NCBI RefSeq assembly: GCF_027587205.1
Contig: NZ_JAPDOD010000041.1
Coordinates: 1 to 64,000, forward strand
DNA: 64,000 nucleotides
Origin: Solirubrobacter ginsenosidimutans
GTDB taxonomy: Bacteria; Actinomycetota; Thermoleophilia; Solirubrobacterales; Solirubrobacteraceae
Direction: 5' to 3'
In this document: positions 1 to 7,335 of the stretch, piece after piece
Layout of the letters: each line of letters begins with the position of its first letter
Numbering within the stretch: the first letter of the stretch is position 1
Notes under the pieces: generated by a model
Databases searched by the model: none
Seen by the model: the letters and a program-made list of their open reading frames with translations, nothing else
Told to the model about the DNA's origin: nothing
Made by a program: the position numbers and the translations under genes

Positions 1-28
1 GCCCCGCGACGCCGCCGCGGCCGCGCGC

Positions 29-766
29 GTGGCTCAGCGCCACGCCGCGCACGGGCCGCACGGCGACGTTGCGTCCCGCGACGCCGCCCACGCGCCCGCC
101 GCGCCACTTCCCGCCGACCTGCTCTACGGCCGTCTGCTCGCCTCCGCCGCCCAGCACCTGCTCGGCGCCGGCCCGCCGCCCACGGCGCGGTTGCGCCTCG
201 CCGACGGGCGCAGCGAGCCGTTGCACGTGGACCGCTGGGTCGCACCCGCCGATGCCGTGGACCTGCAGATCCTCGCCGACGTTGAGGCGCCCGTGCTCGA
301 CCTCGGCTGCGGGCCCGGGCGTCATCTGGCCGCGTTGCGGGCGGTCGGGAAGCGCGGGCTCGGCGTCGATCTCTCCCCCGTCGCGGTCCGGCTCGCCCGC
401 GGGCGCGGCGCCGAGGTGATCAACGGGTCGCTGTGGTCGCAGGTCCCGCGCGCGGGCACCTGGAGGACGATCCTGCTGCTGGACGGCAACATCGGCATCG
501 GCGGGGCGCCGATCCTGCTGCTGCGCCGCTCGGGCGAGCTGCTGGCCGCGGGCGGGGCGATCGTCGTCGAGGTCGATCCGCCAGGCGCGCCGACGCACCG
601 TGTCCGCGTCCGGCTGGAAGCCCCCGGCGGCGTCGTGTCGGAGTGGTTCCGCTGGGCGCGGGTCGGTGTGGACGGCATCGCGAACGTCGCGCGGCGGGCC
701 GGCTTCGAAGCCACCGAGACCCGGACGCTCGCGGGCCGCACCTTCGTAACGCTCAGACGCGCGTAG
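29..766 (+). CDS. class I SAM-dependent methyltransferase
   Basis: Probable S-adenosylmethionine-dependent methyltransferase of about 245 aa; substrate unknown. The glycine-rich motif I, VLDLGCGPGRHL, lies near residues 89-100, followed by an acidic GVDLSP motif II. The first 80 residues are Ala/Pro-rich. The GTG at 29 is the first start in view, but the frame is open to the window edge, so the true start could lie upstream. It ends 15 bp before the molybdopterin oxidoreductase gene and is probably cotranscribed with it. Family is clear; role is not. Confidence 0.75.
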   Translation: MAQRHAAHGPHGDVASRDAAHAPAAPLPADLLYGRLLASAAQHLLGAGPPPTARLRLADGRSEPLHVDRWVAPADAVDLQILADVEAPVLDLGCGPGRHLAALRAVGKRGLGVDLSPVAVRLARGRGAEVINGSLWSQVPRAGTWRTILLLDGNIGIGGAPILLLRRSGELLAAGGAIVVEVDPPGAPTHRVRVRLEAPGGVVSEWFRWARVGVDGIANVARRAGFEATETRTLAGRTFVTLRRA

Positions 767-781
767 AGGACTCCCTCCAGC

Positions 782-2050
782 ATGCCCTCCGCTCCCCCAG
801 GCCCGTTCCGCCCGGGCTTCTGGCGCTCGCCCCTGCGCGGCCCGTGGCTGACGTCGGCGCTCGGATCGATCCTGCTGATCCTGATCGCGATCGTCGCGAC
901 CACGGGCTTCCTGTCGCACGCGGCGTACATGCCGGACCTCGGGCACAACGCGATCGTGCCGAAGGACCGGGACCTGCCGTGGATCGCGTCGTTCTTCGAC
1001 TGGCCGACCAGCCCGAGCTGGCTCTACGGACTCACGCAGGGTCTGCACACGAACGTCGGGCTGATCGCGATCCCGTTCCTGCTGGCGAAGCTGTGGTCGG
1101 TCATCCCGCGGCTGTTCTCGTTCCCGCCGGTCACGAGCCCGGCGCAGGCGATCGAGCGGCTGTCGATCGCGCTGCTGGTCTCCAGCAGCGTCTTCGAGCT
1201 GGCGACGGGCGTGATGAACGCGCAGTACTGGTACCCGTTCAAGTTCAACTTCGTCGTCGCGCACTACTACGGCGCGATCGTCTTCGTGACGTCGCTGGTG
1301 CTGCACGTGGTCGTGAAGCTGCCGGTGATCGCGAAGGCCTACCGCGAGCGTGGCGTGCTCAAGCCGCTGCGCGACGACCTCGCACGCACGAAGCCGGAGC
1401 CACGCGACGACGACGGCCTCGTCACGCCGAACCCCGCCGAGCCGACGCTCTCGCGCCGCGGCCTGTTCGCCTTCGCCGGCGCGGGTGCGGCGACGCTGCT
1501 GGTCGCCAACGTCGGCCAGTCCGTCGGTGGGCCGCTGCGCAAGCTGGCCTTCCTGGCGCCGCGGCGCGAGATCGTCCCGGGCGACTTCCCGGTCAACAAG
1601 ACCGCCCGCGCCGCGCGGGTCACCCACGCGATGACCGGCGACGGCTACCAGCTCAAGCTCCGCGTGGGCGATAACGAGATCGCGCTCTCGCGCGAGGACC
1701 TCCTGGCGCTCCCCCAGCGGACGGCGAAGCTGCCGATCGCCTGCGTCGAAGGCTGGACGACCCGTCAGGAGTGGACCGGCGTGCCGCTCTCGCTGCTGGC
1801 CGAGAAGGCCGGCGCGCCCGGCGCGAGCCAGGTGCTCGTCGAGTCGCTGCAGCCCGCGGGCGTGCTGCGCCGCGCCGCGCTGACCGGCGGGCAGATCGCC
1901 GCCGAGGACGCGCTGCTGGCGCTGAAGGTCAACGGCCATGACCTCTCGCTCGACCACGGCTACCCCGCGCGGATCATCGTCCCGGCGCTCCCGGGCGTGC
2001 ACAACACCAAGTGGGTGGGCGAGCTGACGTTCACGCCGAGGGCCGCCTGA
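782..2050 (+). CDS. membrane-anchored molybdopterin oxidoreductase (sulfite oxidase fold)
   Basis: Two-part protein of 422 aa. Residues about 18-180 form four transmembrane helices with histidines in or near helices 2 and 4 (LHTNVG, AHYYG, LHVVV), resembling a cytochrome b561-type module that could carry heme. After a charged linker, SRRGLFAFAG at about 225 resembles an internal twin-arginine/anchor segment. The remainder is a SUOX/YedY-type Moco domain, with Cys321 in ACVEGW as expected Mo ligand and LPGVHNTKWVGEL near the C terminus. The C-terminal domain is probably extracytoplasmic, passing electrons to the membrane module. Nearby moa and moe genes fit a Moco enzyme. Substrate cannot be read from sequence. 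Confidence 0.8.
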   Translation: MPSAPPGPFRPGFWRSPLRGPWLTSALGSILLILIAIVATTGFLSHAAYMPDLGHNAIVPKDRDLPWIASFFDWPTSPSWLYGLTQGLHTNVGLIAIPFLLAKLWSVIPRLFSFPPVTSPAQAIERLSIALLVSSSVFELATGVMNAQYWYPFKFNFVVAHYYGAIVFVTSLVLHVVVKLPVIAKAYRERGVLKPLRDDLARTKPEPRDDDGLVTPNPAEPTLSRRGLFAFAGAGAATLLVANVGQSVGGPLRKLAFLAPRREIVPGDFPVNKTARAARVTHAMTGDGYQLKLRVGDNEIALSREDLLALPQRTAKLPIACVEGWTTRQEWTGVPLSLLAEKAGAPGASQVLVESLQPAGVLRRAALTGGQIAAEDALLALKVNGHDLSLDHGYPARIIVPALPGVHNTKWVGELTFTPRAA

Positions 2051-2505
2051 TGCGCGCCCGCTACGGCGCATCGCCGGTGCATCTGCTCGCCCACCTGATC
2101 CTGCTGCCGATCGTCGCCTGGGCGCTGCTGAGCGTGCTCGACTTCCGTGCCGCGTCCAACGTCGTCCTGTGGTTCATCGCCGCGGTGATCCTGCACGACC
2201 TGATCCTGCTGCCGGCGTACTCGACCCTCGACCGGCTCGCCCAGGGCCTCACCCGCGACGCGATCAACTACGTCCGCGTGCCGGCCGGCCTCTCGCTGCT
2301 GATGCTGCTGGTGTTCTGGAGCACGATCCGCGGCAAGGGCACCGGCAACTTCCACTACGCCAGCGGCCTCAACTACCACGGCTACTTCTCGCGCTGGCTG
2401 GTCGTCACCGCCGCGCTGTTCGCGCTCAGTGGCGCGCTGCTGCTTGCAAGACGGGCCGGCTTGAAGCGACGTACTCCACCGTCCGCCCCGTCTTCGACAG
2501 CGTGA
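2050..2505 (+). CDS. hypothetical four-helix membrane protein
   Basis: A 151-aa integral membrane protein with about four hydrophobic helices (residues about 10-30, 35-55, 75-92 and 112-132) and a basic C-terminal tail. I recognise no family. The ATG at 2050 overlaps the TGA of the preceding oxidoreductase (ATGA), so translation is probably coupled and it may be an accessory subunit or anchor of that enzyme. An in-frame GTG at 2011 would extend it into the upstream gene and is less likely. The 3' end overlaps the convergent lipoprotein gene by 80 bp. Confidence 0.6.
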   Translation: MRARYGASPVHLLAHLILLPIVAWALLSVLDFRAASNVVLWFIAAVILHDLILLPAYSTLDRLAQGLTRDAINYVRVPAGLSLLMLLVFWSTIRGKGTGNFHYASGLNYHGYFSRWLVVTAALFALSGALLLARRAGLKRRTPPSAPSSTA

Positions 2506-2980
2506 TCGACAAGCGGCTCTTGTCGAAGCGGATCGCGTACGGTCCGCCGATCACGTGGACGCGGCGGACCAGCTCGAAGCGCGGGCGCAGGTGAAAGACG
2601 AGCAGCGCGTCGCCCTTGACGTCGGTCACGTAGGCGAGCTGCGCCCCGTCGGTGGTCAGATCGACCGGCCCGATCCCCGCGCCGGTACGGCCGAGCCGCT
2701 TGAGCGTGCGCGCGTCGTAGACCTCGAGCACCCGCTCGCGCCCGCACAGCACCGCGACGCGCATCCCGCCGTCCAGCAGCGCGACGGCCGTCGGCTCGCT
2801 CCCGGTCCGCGCCGATTTCCCGTCCGCCCGCCACAGCCGGTCGTGCGCGGGGTCGACCGAGAACTGCCCGGCCTGCTGGGCGCCCTCGACGGCGCCGGCG
2901 GGCGCCGGCAGCTGCGCCGCGGCCTCCGAGCCACAGCCGGCCAGGCCGAGTACCGCCAGGATCAGCGCTAGTTGCCGCAC
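2426..2980 (-). CDS. putative lipoprotein with beta-propeller-like repeats
   Basis: A 184-aa exported protein with a lipobox LAGC ending at Cys16, predicting lipid attachment outside the membrane. The mature part contains strand motifs such as ERVLEVYDARTLKRLG and DLTTDGAQLAYVTD, typical of WD40/NHL-like propeller blades, but only about three, so it is short for a closed propeller. The GTG start at 2980 is supported by a TATCTT hexamer six nt upstream and no Shine-Dalgarno, so the mRNA is probably leaderless. Function unknown. Its end overlaps the end of the membrane protein gene on the other strand. Confidence 0.6.
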   Translation of the reverse strand: MRQLALILAVLGLAGCGSEAAAQLPAPAGAVEGAQQAGQFSVDPAHDRLWRADGKSARTGSEPTAVALLDGGMRVAVLCGRERVLEVYDARTLKRLGRTGAGIGPVDLTTDGAQLAYVTDVKGDALLVFHLRPRFELVRRVHVIGGPYAIRFDKSRLSITLSKTGRTVEYVASSRPVLQAAARH

Positions 2981-2986
2981 GCGTCG

Positions 2987-2996
2987 AAGATAGTGC
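2987..2996. promoter_or_regulatory. candidate shared divergent -10 core
   Basis: TATCTT on the minus strand lies six nt before the lipoprotein GTG at 2980. The same central TA opens TAGTGC on the plus strand, upstream of the ATG at 3008. The minus hexamer fits TAnnnT; the plus one lacks the final T and is weak. Confidence 0.4.
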
Positions 2997-3007
2997 CCTG
3001 GCTGGGC

Positions 3008-4234
3008 ATGGCGGCGATGGCGGCGACGGTCGTCATCGGATTGTCACTGGATGCGAGCGGGACGCAGCTCGGCGTGCCGCACCCGCCGTTCATCGGCGCG
3101 TACGGGCCGCAGGCCGATGTGCTCGAGCTCGTCACGATCCCGTGCTTCGTCGCGGCGGTGCTGCTGGTGCCGTGGCTCCTGAAACGGCGCACCGCCGTCT
3201 TCACCGCCGGCCTGTTCGTCTTCACGCTGATCCTGCGCGTGACGCTCAACACCGGCCGCGGCGGGACGCATCAGCTCGACCGGGCGCTGTTCGTCGGCCC
3301 CAAGGGCGAGGGCAAGAACGAGTACGTGCCGTCACTGGCGGCGTTCGACTACGGCCCGCGGTTCGTGCTCGATCGCTTCGCCGAGCTCGTGCCGTCGCTC
3401 CCGGTGCACTCGGCCGGCCACCCGCCCGGCCTCCTGCTGACGATGTACTACCTCGGCCTGGACACGTCGCCGAAGCTCACCGCGTTCATCATCGGGGTCG
3501 GCGCGCTCAGCGCGCCCCTGACCTACGTGCTCGCCAGGCGGCTCTACGACGACCGCGTCGCGCGCATCGCCGGCGTCCTCGCCGCCTTCGCCCCCGCGAT
3601 GCTGCACTTCGGCGCCACCAGCGCCGACGCCGTGTACCTCACGCTCGGCCTGGTCGCCGCGATCGGGCTCCTCTCCAAGCGTCCCTGGGTCGGCGCGTTG
3701 GCGCTCGCCGTCGCGAGCCTGTTCGCCTGGTCGCTGCTGGCGGTCGCCGCGTGGGCGGCGATCCTCGTCCTCGCGCGCGACGGCCTCAAGCCCGCGCTCA
3801 AGCTCGGCGCGATGACCGGCGCGATCCTGCTCGCCTTTCACGCGCTTTTCGCCGCCGCCACCGGCTTCGACCCGCTCGGCACGCTGCACGCCACGAGCCG
3901 CGTGTATGAGGTCGGGATCGCGTCACGGCGCCCCTACGCCTACTGGCTGTTCGGCTCCCCCACCGCGTTCCTGCTGATCGTCGGCGTCCCGATCGCCTGG
4001 CTCGCGCTCAAGCGACTGGGACAGGCCAAGCCCGAGGCGCTCGCGATCTTCGCCGTGCTCGCCATCGCGAGCGTGCTCGGCTTCACCAAGGCCGAGACCG
4101 AGCGCATCTGGCTCTTCCTCGCCCCGTTCGTGATCCTCGCCGCCGCCCCGCTCGTCCGCCGCCCGCAGCTGTTCGTCGCGCTGCTGGCGTTTCAGGTCGT
4201 GACCTACGAGCTGGTGTTCGACACCTTGTGGTGA
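3008..4234 (+). CDS. multi-pass membrane protein, GT-C glycosyltransferase-like
   Basis: About 408 aa with 9-11 transmembrane helices. The layout resembles GT-C (PMT/ArnT-like) glycosyltransferases: an early extracytoplasmic loop with acidic residues, then SLPVHSAGHPPG near residue 140, which recalls the H-P-P-G loop of this group. Donor would be a polyprenyl-phosphate sugar, but substrate is unknown. The ATG at 3008 is preferred because upstream GTG (2993) and TTG (2972) starts crowd or overlap the divergent lipoprotein start at 2980. Its last 31 bases overlap the convergent sugar-transferase gene. Confidence 0.6.
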   Translation: MAAMAATVVIGLSLDASGTQLGVPHPPFIGAYGPQADVLELVTIPCFVAAVLLVPWLLKRRTAVFTAGLFVFTLILRVTLNTGRGGTHQLDRALFVGPKGEGKNEYVPSLAAFDYGPRFVLDRFAELVPSLPVHSAGHPPGLLLTMYYLGLDTSPKLTAFIIGVGALSAPLTYVLARRLYDDRVARIAGVLAAFAPAMLHFGATSADAVYLTLGLVAAIGLLSKRPWVGALALAVASLFAWSLLAVAAWAAILVLARDGLKPALKLGAMTGAILLAFHALFAAATGFDPLGTLHATSRVYEVGIASRRPYAYWLFGSPTAFLLIVGVPIAWLALKRLGQAKPEALAIFAVLAIASVLGFTKAETERIWLFLAPFVILAAAPLVRRPQLFVALLAFQVVTYELVFDTLW

Positions 4235-4794
4235 GCGACCTTCGGCGAGCGGCCGAAGAGCAGCTGCGCGTCGCGCCAGAGCGTCCAGTGCGCGACGTAG
4301 GCGTCGTCGAGGCCGTCGGCCTCGGCCGCGCCGCCGGCCCGGCGCTGTGCCGGCCCGGTCAGGCCCGGCGCCATCAGGCGTCGCGGGCCGGTGTAGCCGG
4401 CGCCGGTGCCGGGAGCCAGCGCCCGTGGCCCGACGAAGCTCAGGCGCCCGCGCAGGACCGTCAGCAGCAGCGGCAGCTCACGCGCGCCGACGCGCTCCAG
4501 CCCACGCCCGACCGCCCCGCCGGGAAGTGCCCCGAACCGTCGCAGAACGACGGTGCGCCCGTTGCGACCGAGCCGCTCGCGCTTCTCGAACCAGCCGTCG
4601 CCCGCCAGCCCCAGCAGCACCAGGACGACGATCAACACCGGCAGCAGCGCGACCAGCATCAGCGTCGCCAGGAGGACGTCGGCAAGCCGTTTGAGCGCAA
4701 GCGAAACGCGGGCACGGGGCTTCGCGAGCCGTTGCGCGGCTCGTGCGACGTCCGGTGACCGGTCTTCTTTGCGCTCCATCGCTTGCGTCGACAC
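4204..4794 (-). CDS. WcaJ/PglC-like sugar phosphate transferase, possibly degenerate
   Basis: A 196-aa bacterial sugar transferase (monotopic phosphoglycosyl transferase family). Residues about 32-65 give the reentrant membrane helix; LPLLLTVLRGRLSFVGPRAL and PGLTGPAQ match conserved blocks of the family. The catalytic Asp-Glu dyad that normally precedes Leu-Pro reads Arg-Glu here (GARELP), so the aspartate nucleophile is absent. It may be inactive, regulatory or mechanistically altered. The GTG start at 4794 has a purine-rich GGGGAG about six nt upstream; an ATG at 4779 is the alternative. Confidence 0.65.
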   Translation of the reverse strand: MSTQAMERKEDRSPDVARAAQRLAKPRARVSLALKRLADVLLATLMLVALLPVLIVVLVLLGLAGDGWFEKRERLGRNGRTVVLRRFGALPGGAVGRGLERVGARELPLLLTVLRGRLSFVGPRALAPGTGAGYTGPRRLMAPGLTGPAQRRAGGAAEADGLDDAYVAHWTLWRDAQLLFGRSPKVAHHKVSNTSS

Positions 4795-4893
4795 AGCCCT
4801 CTCCCCTCACGGGTTCATCTCGGGTTATCCCAGATCAGCCCTTCTGTAGGAAGCACAAACCGACATATGTTCGGTAGGAACCGGAAATTGGTC

Positions 4894-5370
4894 TCAGGTC
4901 GATTCGAGCGGTCGCAACTCCTCTGCGTAGGAGAGCGAGTGCCGTCGCAGCTCGCCGCCGGGGAGGACCTCATAGGCGCCCATCCGCCACAGGGGTGGGG
5001 AATACGCGTGAATTGTGACCGCCGGACGCTCCCCCGTGTGGCGCACGCGATGGATGTCGGCGGCGCTGAAATGGAAGGCGTCGCCCTCGGTGAACGTCCG
5101 TGTGACCGGCGGACCACCGAGTGCGAGGCGATCTTCGGCGACCTCGCCCTTGACGACCGCGACCGCCCCACCGGAGAGGTCGTGGTCGTGAAAGCCGGTG
5201 TCCTGGTCGTCCATCCAGCAGATCAGCCAGACCGCGACGTCGTCGTCGCGGCGCAGCTCCTCGTAGTGCCGCTGGTCGGGGGAATGCTGCACGAGGTGCT
5301 CCCAGACCGCCGGGTCGGCGGCCAGGTCACGGACGAGGGACTCCAGGGCGGAGCCGTCGAGCTCATTCAT
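4894..5370 (-). CDS. cysteine dioxygenase type I family protein
   Basis: A 158-aa cupin related to cysteine dioxygenase, which oxidises L-cysteine to cysteine sulfinate using non-heme Fe(II). GFHDHDLSGGAVAVVKGEV holds the HxH pair of the first cupin motif, and the histidine in SAADIHRV supplies the third ligand. Length is typical of bacterial CDO-like enzymes. The ATG at 5370 overlaps the TGA of the upstream amidohydrolase gene, so the two are coupled. Other thiols (for example 3-mercaptopropionate) are handled by close relatives, so the exact substrate is uncertain. Confidence 0.75.
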   Translation of the reverse strand: MNELDGSALESLVRDLAADPAVWEHLVQHSPDQRHYEELRRDDDVAVWLICWMDDQDTGFHDHDLSGGAVAVVKGEVAEDRLALGGPPVTRTFTEGDAFHFSAADIHRVRHTGERPAVTIHAYSPPLWRMGAYEVLPGGELRRHSLSYAEELRPLEST

Positions 5371-6260
5371 ACGAAGCGCTCCGGGTTGGTGACTGCGATG
5401 GCGTGCTCGGCCGCGGCGCCCAGCGCCGCGATGGCGACCGGTTCGATCACCGGCCGGTCCGAGCCGTAGAGCAAGCGGTCCACGCCGACGACGCGGAGCA
5501 TCGCGTCGAGGGCTCGCGGACCGTAGGACGAGGTGTCGAAGGCCGTCAGCGGGTCGTGCACGGCGTCGACCGGGCCGCCGCGGGCGGCGAGCCGCTCGGC
5601 GTGCAGCGGCGCCAGGCCGGCGAGCATCGCGAACACGACGCGCAGCTCGCGGTGCGCGGGCCTCCCCCACTGGGCCCAGGCGTGCCAAGCGGTCGACATC
5701 TCGGCGACGTACGCGGTGAGCGCCGGAAACCAGGCGGGCGAGCCGGCGGCCGGGCCGGGATGGACGAAGAGCGGCGCTGCGCTCGCGCTCAGCGCCTCGA
5801 GCGCCGGGCCGAGCCGCTCGATCCCCGCGGCCGAGCTGAGCGCCCCCGCCGGCAGGGAGAGACCGACCGCGCCCGCGTCGAGGAGGGCTTCGACGCGGGC
5901 CGCGGTCGGATCGCCGAGCACCAGGCCGCCCCACAGCTCAAACGGCGCGCCCGCCTCCAGGACGCCGGTGTGGAACGCGTCGAGCAGCGATTCCGCTTCC
6001 CCGACAGGAAGCGATTCGATGCCCAACGGCGCGGACGGTGCGACGACGACGCGTTGCAGCCGGTCGGCCGCGGCGAGTCGTGTCCGTACCCCGACGTCGT
6101 GGGTGTGGGGATCGAACGGCGCGGGCGCATCGCCCTCGAGCTCGAGCACCCACGTGCGCCCGTCACGGCGCAGCCGGGGGGCGACCGTGCGCCGCGCCAG
6201 GGAGGAGAGCAGGCCATCCGGCCAGAGGTGCTGGTGGATGTCGGCGCGGCGCGCGGTCAC
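5367..6260 (-). CDS. amidohydrolase-2 family (TIM-barrel) hydrolase
   Basis: A 297-aa metal-dependent hydrolase of the amidohydrolase-2 type. The N-terminal DIHQHLWP is the strand-1 metal motif; LFVHPGPA near residue 166 and the late LLYGSDRPV provide the remaining His and Asp. Members decarboxylate or hydrolyse aromatic or lactone substrates; the substrate here is unknown. The GTG at 6260 follows TATCCT (6273-6268) by seven nt with no ribosome site, suggesting a leaderless mRNA that also covers the cysteine dioxygenase gene. Confidence 0.7.
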   Translation of the reverse strand: MTARRADIHQHLWPDGLLSSLARRTVAPRLRRDGRTWVLELEGDAPAPFDPHTHDVGVRTRLAAADRLQRVVVAPSAPLGIESLPVGEAESLLDAFHTGVLEAGAPFELWGGLVLGDPTAARVEALLDAGAVGLSLPAGALSSAAGIERLGPALEALSASAAPLFVHPGPAAGSPAWFPALTAYVAEMSTAWHAWAQWGRPAHRELRVVFAMLAGLAPLHAERLAARGGPVDAVHDPLTAFDTSSYGPRALDAMLRVVGVDRLLYGSDRPVIEPVAIAALGAAAEHAIAVTNPERFV

Positions 6261-6267
6261 GCCGGAG

Positions 6268-6273
6268 AGGATA
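6268..6273 (-). promoter_or_regulatory. candidate -10 element of amidohydrolase-CDO operon
   Basis: TATCCT on the minus strand, seven nt before the GTG at 6260. It is compatible with transcription starting at the start codon. Confidence 0.45.
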
Positions 6274-6294
6274 CACGACTAATTCGGTCGAGTA

Positions 6295-6684
6295 TCAGGT
6301 ATTTGTCCGGTCGACCATGACCGAGGTGGCTTTGACGGCCGCGGTGGCGGGCACGCCGGGTGCCAATCCGAGCTCCTCGACGGCGTCGCGGGTGACCGCC
6401 GCGACGAGCGTGAACGGGCCCGCCTCGATCTCGACCAGCGCCATCACGCCGTCGACCTCGACAGACTTCACGATGCCCGGGAAGCGGTTGCGCGCGCTCA
6501 GGTGATGGCCGGTCGGGCGGCGGCGCGGCGTGGCGGAGAGCCGCTCGACCTCCTCGGACGGGACGAGCCGGCGGTTGCGCTCGTCGCGCGTCGTCTTGAT
6601 CTTCCCCGTGCGGTCCCAGCGGCGCAGCGTGTCCGTGGAGACGCCGATCGCCCGCGCGGCGTCGCCGAGCGTCAGGTCGGCCAT
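6295..6684 (-). CDS. MerR-type HTH regulator with TOBE (molybdate-binding) domain
   Basis: A 129-aa regulator. Residues 1-45 form a MerR/excisionase-type winged helix (LTLGDAARAIGVSTDTLRRW). Residues about 65-129 form a TOBE/Mop domain (SARNRFPGIVKSVEVDG), the fold that binds molybdate or tungstate in ModE, ModC and molbindins. A molybdate-responsive DNA-binding protein is therefore likely. It overlaps the 3' end of moaX by 13 bp and is probably cotranscribed, which suggests feedback control of cofactor synthesis. The DNA target is not visible here. Confidence 0.8.
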   Translation of the reverse strand: MADLTLGDAARAIGVSTDTLRRWDRTGKIKTTRDERNRRLVPSEEVERLSATPRRRPTGHHLSARNRFPGIVKSVEVDGVMALVEIEAGPFTLVAAVTRDAVEELGLAPGVPATAAVKATSVMVDRTNT

Positions 6685-7316
6685 GACGGCAGCACGCCCT
6701 CGACCCGCTGCGCGCCCTCAGGCGTCAGCTCGACCTTCCAGATCGGCGCCTCGGCCTTGACCCGGTCGATGAGCGCCCGCGCGCCCGCGAACGCCGCGCC
6801 CCGGTGGGCCGCGGAGGCAGCGACGATCACCGACGGCTCGCTCAGCGGCACGGTGCCGGTGCGGTGCACGAGCGCGACCGCGCAGAGCCCGTGCCGGGCG
6901 GCCTCCTCCTCCCCGATCGCTTGCAGCTTTGCGCGCGCCATCTCGACGTAGGCCTCGTAGTCGAGCGCCTCGACGTCGCGGGTCATGCCCTCGAAGCAGA
7001 CGACGGCCCCGGCCCGCGGGTCGCGCACCGCGGCGGAGACGGCGCCCAGGTCGAGCGGCCGATCGGTGATCTCCACCAGCCGGACGGGGCCGGCGCCGCC
7101 GCTCACCGGCGGGATCAGCGCGACCTCCTGTCCCGCGTGGATGCGCTCGTCGGCGCACGCGTATTCCATGTCGAGCGCGACGATGCATTGCCCCGGGAGC
7201 AGGTCCATCGCGGCGAGCACGTCGCTCGCCCGGGCGTCGTCGGGGAGGTCGAGCTCGATGTGGTCCGCACCCGCGCGCTCGCGCAGGCCGGCGAAGAGGC
7301 GGACGGTGATGATCAC
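6672..7316 (-). CDS. moaX: MoaD-MoaE fusion, molybdopterin synthase
   Basis: One chain carries both molybdopterin synthase subunits, which turn cPMP into molybdopterin. Residues 1-74 are a ubiquitin-like MoaD domain ending in PPVSGG; Gly73-Gly74 correspond to the normally free C terminus that is thiocarboxylated. Residues 75-214 are MoaE, with the catalytic lysine region VKAEAPIWKVEL. Mycobacterial MoaX is known to be cleaved after this Gly-Gly, so processing is expected here. I place the start at GTG 7316: TATGGT (7329-7324) lies seven nt upstream and gives the usual MIITVRLFAG start. An ATG at 7328 is the alternative. Divergent from moaC. Confidence 0.85.
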   Translation of the reverse strand: MIITVRLFAGLRERAGADHIELDLPDDARASDVLAAMDLLPGQCIVALDMEYACADERIHAGQEVALIPPVSGGAGPVRLVEITDRPLDLGAVSAAVRDPRAGAVVCFEGMTRDVEALDYEAYVEMARAKLQAIGEEEAARHGLCAVALVHRTGTVPLSEPSVIVAASAAHRGAAFAGARALIDRVKAEAPIWKVELTPEGAQRVEGVLPSWPT

Positions 7317-7322
7317 TCCCCG

Positions 7323-7329
7323 TACCATA
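7323..7329. promoter_or_regulatory. overlapping divergent -10 elements of moaX and moaC
   Basis: Plus-strand TACCAT (7323-7328) lies seven nt before the moaC GTG at 7336. Minus-strand TATGGT (7329-7324) lies seven nt before the preferred moaX GTG at 7316. Both hexamers fit TAnnnT and no ribosome-binding site is present for either gene. Confidence 0.5.
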
Positions 7330-7335
7330 TGAACT

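Noticed and set aside
4894..5934. A 346-codon version of the cysteine dioxygenase
   Set aside because: The extra N-terminal part overlaps the amidohydrolase gene in another frame and is Arg/Gly noise; the ATG at 5370 is coupled to that gene.
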